From positions 5,991,501 through 6,055,500 of the forward strand of contig NC_092030.1 in NCBI RefSeq assembly GCF_042242105.1: a stretch of DNA of 64,000 nucleotides. Reading direction: 5' to 3'. This DNA is from Pempheris klunzingeri (taxonomy: Eukaryota; Chordata; Actinopteri; Acropomatiformes; Pempheridae). The notes beneath the pieces are model-generated. The model searched no databases. It worked only from the letters and a program-made list of their open reading frames with translations, and was not told the DNA's origin. Shown in pieces: positions 60,411-64,000 of the stretch (position 1 is the first letter of the stretch; every line of letters begins with the position of its first letter). The position numbers and the translations under genes were made by a program.

Positions 60411-62784
60411 AGGAGGGTGAAGAGCGCTGTGCTTGGTCTGGGAATCAGGCCTCCCACATGGAGCAAGAATGGAGCCTGAACCTCTAATGATTACCAACCC
60501 AAACCTGTAAATTCACTTTGGAGTACAATAATATACTATATAAAAAATAGAATGAAATATTGTTGTGATCGTTGTTATATAGAATGAGATTATTTCCGTT
60601 AATTTTCGTCACAATGTTTAGAATTCAGACTAATTCACATGCATTGATCGAATTTATGTTCGATGCAATGAGCTGCGTTTCTCTTTTATCTGAAAAACCT
60701 TTTATGTCTCAACAAAAACTTTACCAACCCATTCTGTTGTTTTAGTTTTCTAGGAATCACTGTTTTTAACAGTGTACTTGTGTTAATCACTAACATGATA
60801 TGATCATGTTGTCACAAAAAGATTCCACTGATAATACTGAATCTTTGGCACGCCCTGCTGAGTAGAGCAGATTTGGATGAGGAGAGAGCTGCCTTTTTTA
60901 CGCCCTGTATCACTGGTACTGGTAGCCGTCCTTATTCTAATGTTTTTCAAGCCACAAGAATGAAATATGATGTAAATGGTTTCACCTGTGCACCTACAAC
61001 ATTACGCAATACATCTTCACATGTCAAATATCCTGACGTATTCGGCATTCTTTAGTTGAGAGTCCTTGTGACATATTACATAACCCAGTTTGTAAAGCTA
61101 AATGCGAGCACATGCAGGCCCTCAGTGTCGAGTGAATCGTCTTTTCCAGAACAATGTAAACACTCCTGTGTGTTTCCCAGTAGGTAGAGGCAGGGACGCA
61201 GCAGGCAACACCTGCGCTCTGTTTGGCTGAGGGTGAAGCTGGGATGGGATTGGTGGAGGTGGTGGGGGCAAAAAGGGAGGGCGACACCATCATGGGTCCT
61301 CTCTGCAGCAGTGGATGTAGCAGCCAGGATGAAGGAGGGGGATGGGCAGCAAGCAGAGCTTCACCCTCCCATTTCATGACTGTATGTGAGCATCAGGCCC
61401 ACAGAGCAACAGAAGGGAAATAAAGCTGAATGATGAAGATCTCAGCAGCCGCCCAGGTTTATGAAACTGAGGAAGTGCAGCAGTTCTTTTTGTAAATTAC
61501 AACCCAGTGATTGAAAAGAGCCAGTTTTCTGTTTCTGACATTCAAGAGGTGAACACTACAGTGTAATGCATGTAGGGCTGTTAGTCAATGTTAGTCTGTC
61601 CATATTCATCAAAAGCTGAAGGCCTCATGTGTGTTTTTACGTTGACCCAGACAAAGAAACTTGTGCCTTCATTACTTGAATTATTCATTTAAAGGTGGGT
61701 TATGGATAAAATCTTGTATCATAGCATATGTTCTTTCCTTTTGTGGTATTAATATTGTGGTATACTGCTGTAAATGTTTGGGAAATTTGACTGCAAACTC
61801 TTCATAGATACAACAAGATGGGAATGTCTGTGTTTGATAAGCAACTGAAATAAAAACCTTAGAAACCAAAGTACTTCATCACATTTCTGCAATAATCCTG
61901 TAAGTCATTGTGGGATTCTCTGACTATAGACAGACTAATACTGTCTTACAGTATATGTAACATTAAATTACCCTGCTTTCATACATTCATTGTCTCTACC
62001 TGCTTATCATACTGTCATGGTGTCCATCCTGCACATGCCGGCCTGTCAAATCACACCGTCCACTTTGGAGACAAAACGCCATGTTTTAGAGGAACAGGAA
62101 GGAACGTGGAGACAAAAACAGTGTGAATCAAGCTAGCGAGGCCCCAAATTTAAAAGCCAGGTCACACCTGCAACAATAAGTGATTTGTGTTGTTGTTAGT
62201 ATGTTCAAATTCATATTATTATAAACTGTTATTAAGGAACATATGCCATATACTAATCCGCATTCTGCAATATATTTGGAAATAAATATATAAAAATTGT
62301 GTACTGTTCTGTGTTGTAACAGCAAAAAATCATGCAATTGGATACCTTCAATATATAACTGCCCATAAAACCATAAAGTGCTACTTTTGCTTTTTACTTT
62401 ATGTACTGAATGAACAAATAAGGTTTGACATGTTAAGTAATGAGTTTTAGGTGTTCGTATGGTTGATTTTTGTTCTTTGGAAAGAGCTGGGCAAGCTGTT
62501 TTCACCTTTCTCTAGTCTTTATGCTAAGCTAGGCATAAAGACACAATCTATTTTACATAGATTAGATATAAGAGTGACACTGACTTCTCTTTCAACTCTT
62601 AGAAAGGGTGAAAATAAACACATTTCCCAAAATGTTGCTCTAGTTCTGATCTGATTGTCGGTGAGTTCACTTTTCCTTGGAAGTATCTGGAAGCATGGGG
62701 CTGGGCATTTACTTGTCTATGTATAGATGAGCGAGAAGGAAGAAGAGAGGTGAAACAGAAGCACACATCGGTATATACACTTAG

Positions 62785-62786
<2 letters not shown>

Positions 62787-62843
<57 letters not shown>
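62787..62843. repeat. (AC)n microsatellite
   Basis: About 28 perfect AC units, with another short AC run at 62943-62955 and 62974-62987. Confidence 0.97.
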
Positions 62844-62844
<1 letters not shown>

Positions 62845-62857
62845 CTTTCCACTGACC

Positions 62858-62938
62858 TTGGAAGCATCACTAAACCAGAGCATCATACACTCGTCTGGGT
62901 TCAGCGTCTGACGCAGTGCCTGCAGCCCCTGGGCCTCC
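62858..62938 (-). other. Coding-like stretch antisense to stxbp1 (unidentified)
   Basis: Minus strand reads EAQGLQALRQTLNPDECMML then WFSDASK, ending AAG|GTCAGTG, a good splice donor. Codon choice looks coding-like. However, the upstream side is a GT repeat with no strong acceptor, and I do not recognise the protein. It could be an exon of an antisense gene or chance. Confidence 0.25.
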
Positions 62939-64000
62939 ATAAAACACACACACATCATACACATGCACGCTAAACACACACACACAGAGTCCCAAATAAA
63001 TCCATGTTGAAATGTCATGTCACTGTGGTTACGCAGCACGAAGGGGCTGCTGAATAGAGGTTTCTAACGCAGGGCTATAGTGGCTCACAATCGGAATGAA
63101 TTCCTCTTCTCGTTCGGCGAGGAAGAGTGCTGTGTCAGTGCTGGCAGACGACCTCCTCCTCCCACTCAGCAGCACATGACTGCTCTCTCCGTGCTGCTCA
63201 TGCATACATGCACACACATAAAGTGGAGACATATTTAACACAGCGTTACAGAAATATCTGTTTTTAGAAGGTGTGGAAGAACGCCAAGTAGCGTCGGCCA
63301 AGATGCTCTCCTCCTCTAGGGACAAAAGCAGGAAAGGCAGATGAAGGTTAGAAAAAGAGAAAGGATAGCATGACATGATGGTGATGTGTCAAGGTGTTGT
63401 CTGAACTGTAAGAGGATTAATGTGTTTTTAATGCCGTACATTAACCAGTGTGGCTCAGCTGAAGGAGACGGCAGAGGACTCTGAGCCTTCAGCATCATAA
63501 TCACTGCCATTTCACCACCAAGTTGTTTCTAATGTAATGTCATTGAATTGACTTTTTTTTTTTTTTTACATTTGACAGATACCAAGACATATAATAAATA
63601 TTCTACCAAATGTAATAGAATATGAAAATAAGAAATAAAAAAGGAATGCCTGGATTCAGAATAACAATTTTCACATATCAAACAGTTCAAGCTACTCCAA
63701 TGTGCCTATTTGCGACCTTGTTCTGTTTCACATTACAAGTAAATATCTTTGAGGTTTTTTTTAAGCAGTTTCCCTCCGTTATTTTCTCTCAAGTAATATG
63801 TCCTCAGGGCCACTTTATGAGTTTGACTATAACCATGAAAACAAAGTGCATCAGAGTAGATCCGTGCTCACAGAAACAAATGTGTTGAAAATACAAGATC
63901 TTTCTTTTCAACTGAAAACAACAGTTTGGTGATATCATACCTACGAAAATAACTCAAACTGGGGGCGTCCAGTAGGTTTTGCAGAGTAGTCATCGATTAG

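Larger units (their letters stand above)
58959..64000 (+). other. stxbp1: stxbp1 intron 1 (5' 5 kb)
   Basis: No second stxbp1 exon was found. The first 500 bases are GC-richer than the rest. It contains a GAT run (59086-59107), a TGATA run (60383-60410), an AC microsatellite (62787-62843) and possible antisense coding-like stretches at 62858-62938 and 63029-63305. Confidence 0.8.

Noticed and set aside
60424..60444. RE1/REST-like sequence (gcgctgtgcttggtctggg)
   Set aside because: Left half fits the inverted RE1 consensus but the right half does not align; too weak to call.

Overview
The window is vertebrate nuclear DNA, almost certainly from a teleost fish. It holds widely spaced, intron-rich genes, long GT/AC microsatellites, and fragments of fish-type transposable elements (Tc1-like, hAT-like and MITE elements, a tRNA-derived SINE, L2/CR1-like and Rex3/RTE-like LINEs). 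There are no operons, no CRISPR array, and no phage or viral genes that I can support.

Four protein-coding genes were recognised by joining exons at splice sites whose phases agree. (1) arrdc1, plus strand, exons from 5145 to 17968; the first coding exon lies upstream of the window. It encodes an alpha-arrestin adaptor with a PSAP and two PPxY motifs. (2) slc31a2 (CTR2, copper transporter family), plus strand, 21846-26152, complete, four coding exons, 156 aa. (3) niban2 (fam129b), minus strand, 57493 down to 29760, complete, 14 coding exons, 841 aa: a candidate N-myristoylation start, a PH-like domain and a long acidic, SP-rich tail. (4) stxbp1 (munc18-1), plus strand, first coding exon only (58922-58958), then at least 5 kb of intron 1. 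The human orthologues all lie on chromosome 9q, and the head-to-head niban2/stxbp1 pair is also found in human.

Layout: 1-5144 arrdc1 intron 1; 5145-17968 arrdc1 body; 17969 to about 20.7 kb arrdc1 3'UTR carrying a hAT-like MITE; 21.3-21.85 kb slc31a2 promoter and leader; 21.85-27.9 kb slc31a2; about 28.3-57.5 kb niban2 on the other strand, tail to tail with slc31a2; 57.5-58.9 kb shared upstream region of niban2 and stxbp1; 58.9-64 kb stxbp1 intron 1. The genes share no obvious pathway; ARRDC1 (ubiquitin/ESCRT), CTR2 (endolysosomal copper), NIBAN2 (plasma membrane and junction signalling) and STXBP1 (vesicle fusion) all act at membranes, but that is not evidence of co-function.

I found no new multi-gene system. 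The points most worth a second look are a GC-AG intron in niban2, a Tc1-like element with Sleeping Beauty-style IR/DR ends inside niban2, a 9-base coding part of slc31a2 exon 1, palindromic E-box and NRF1-like sites in the slc31a2 promoter, several old copies of one dispersed repeat family, and unexplained coding-like sequence antisense to stxbp1 intron 1.
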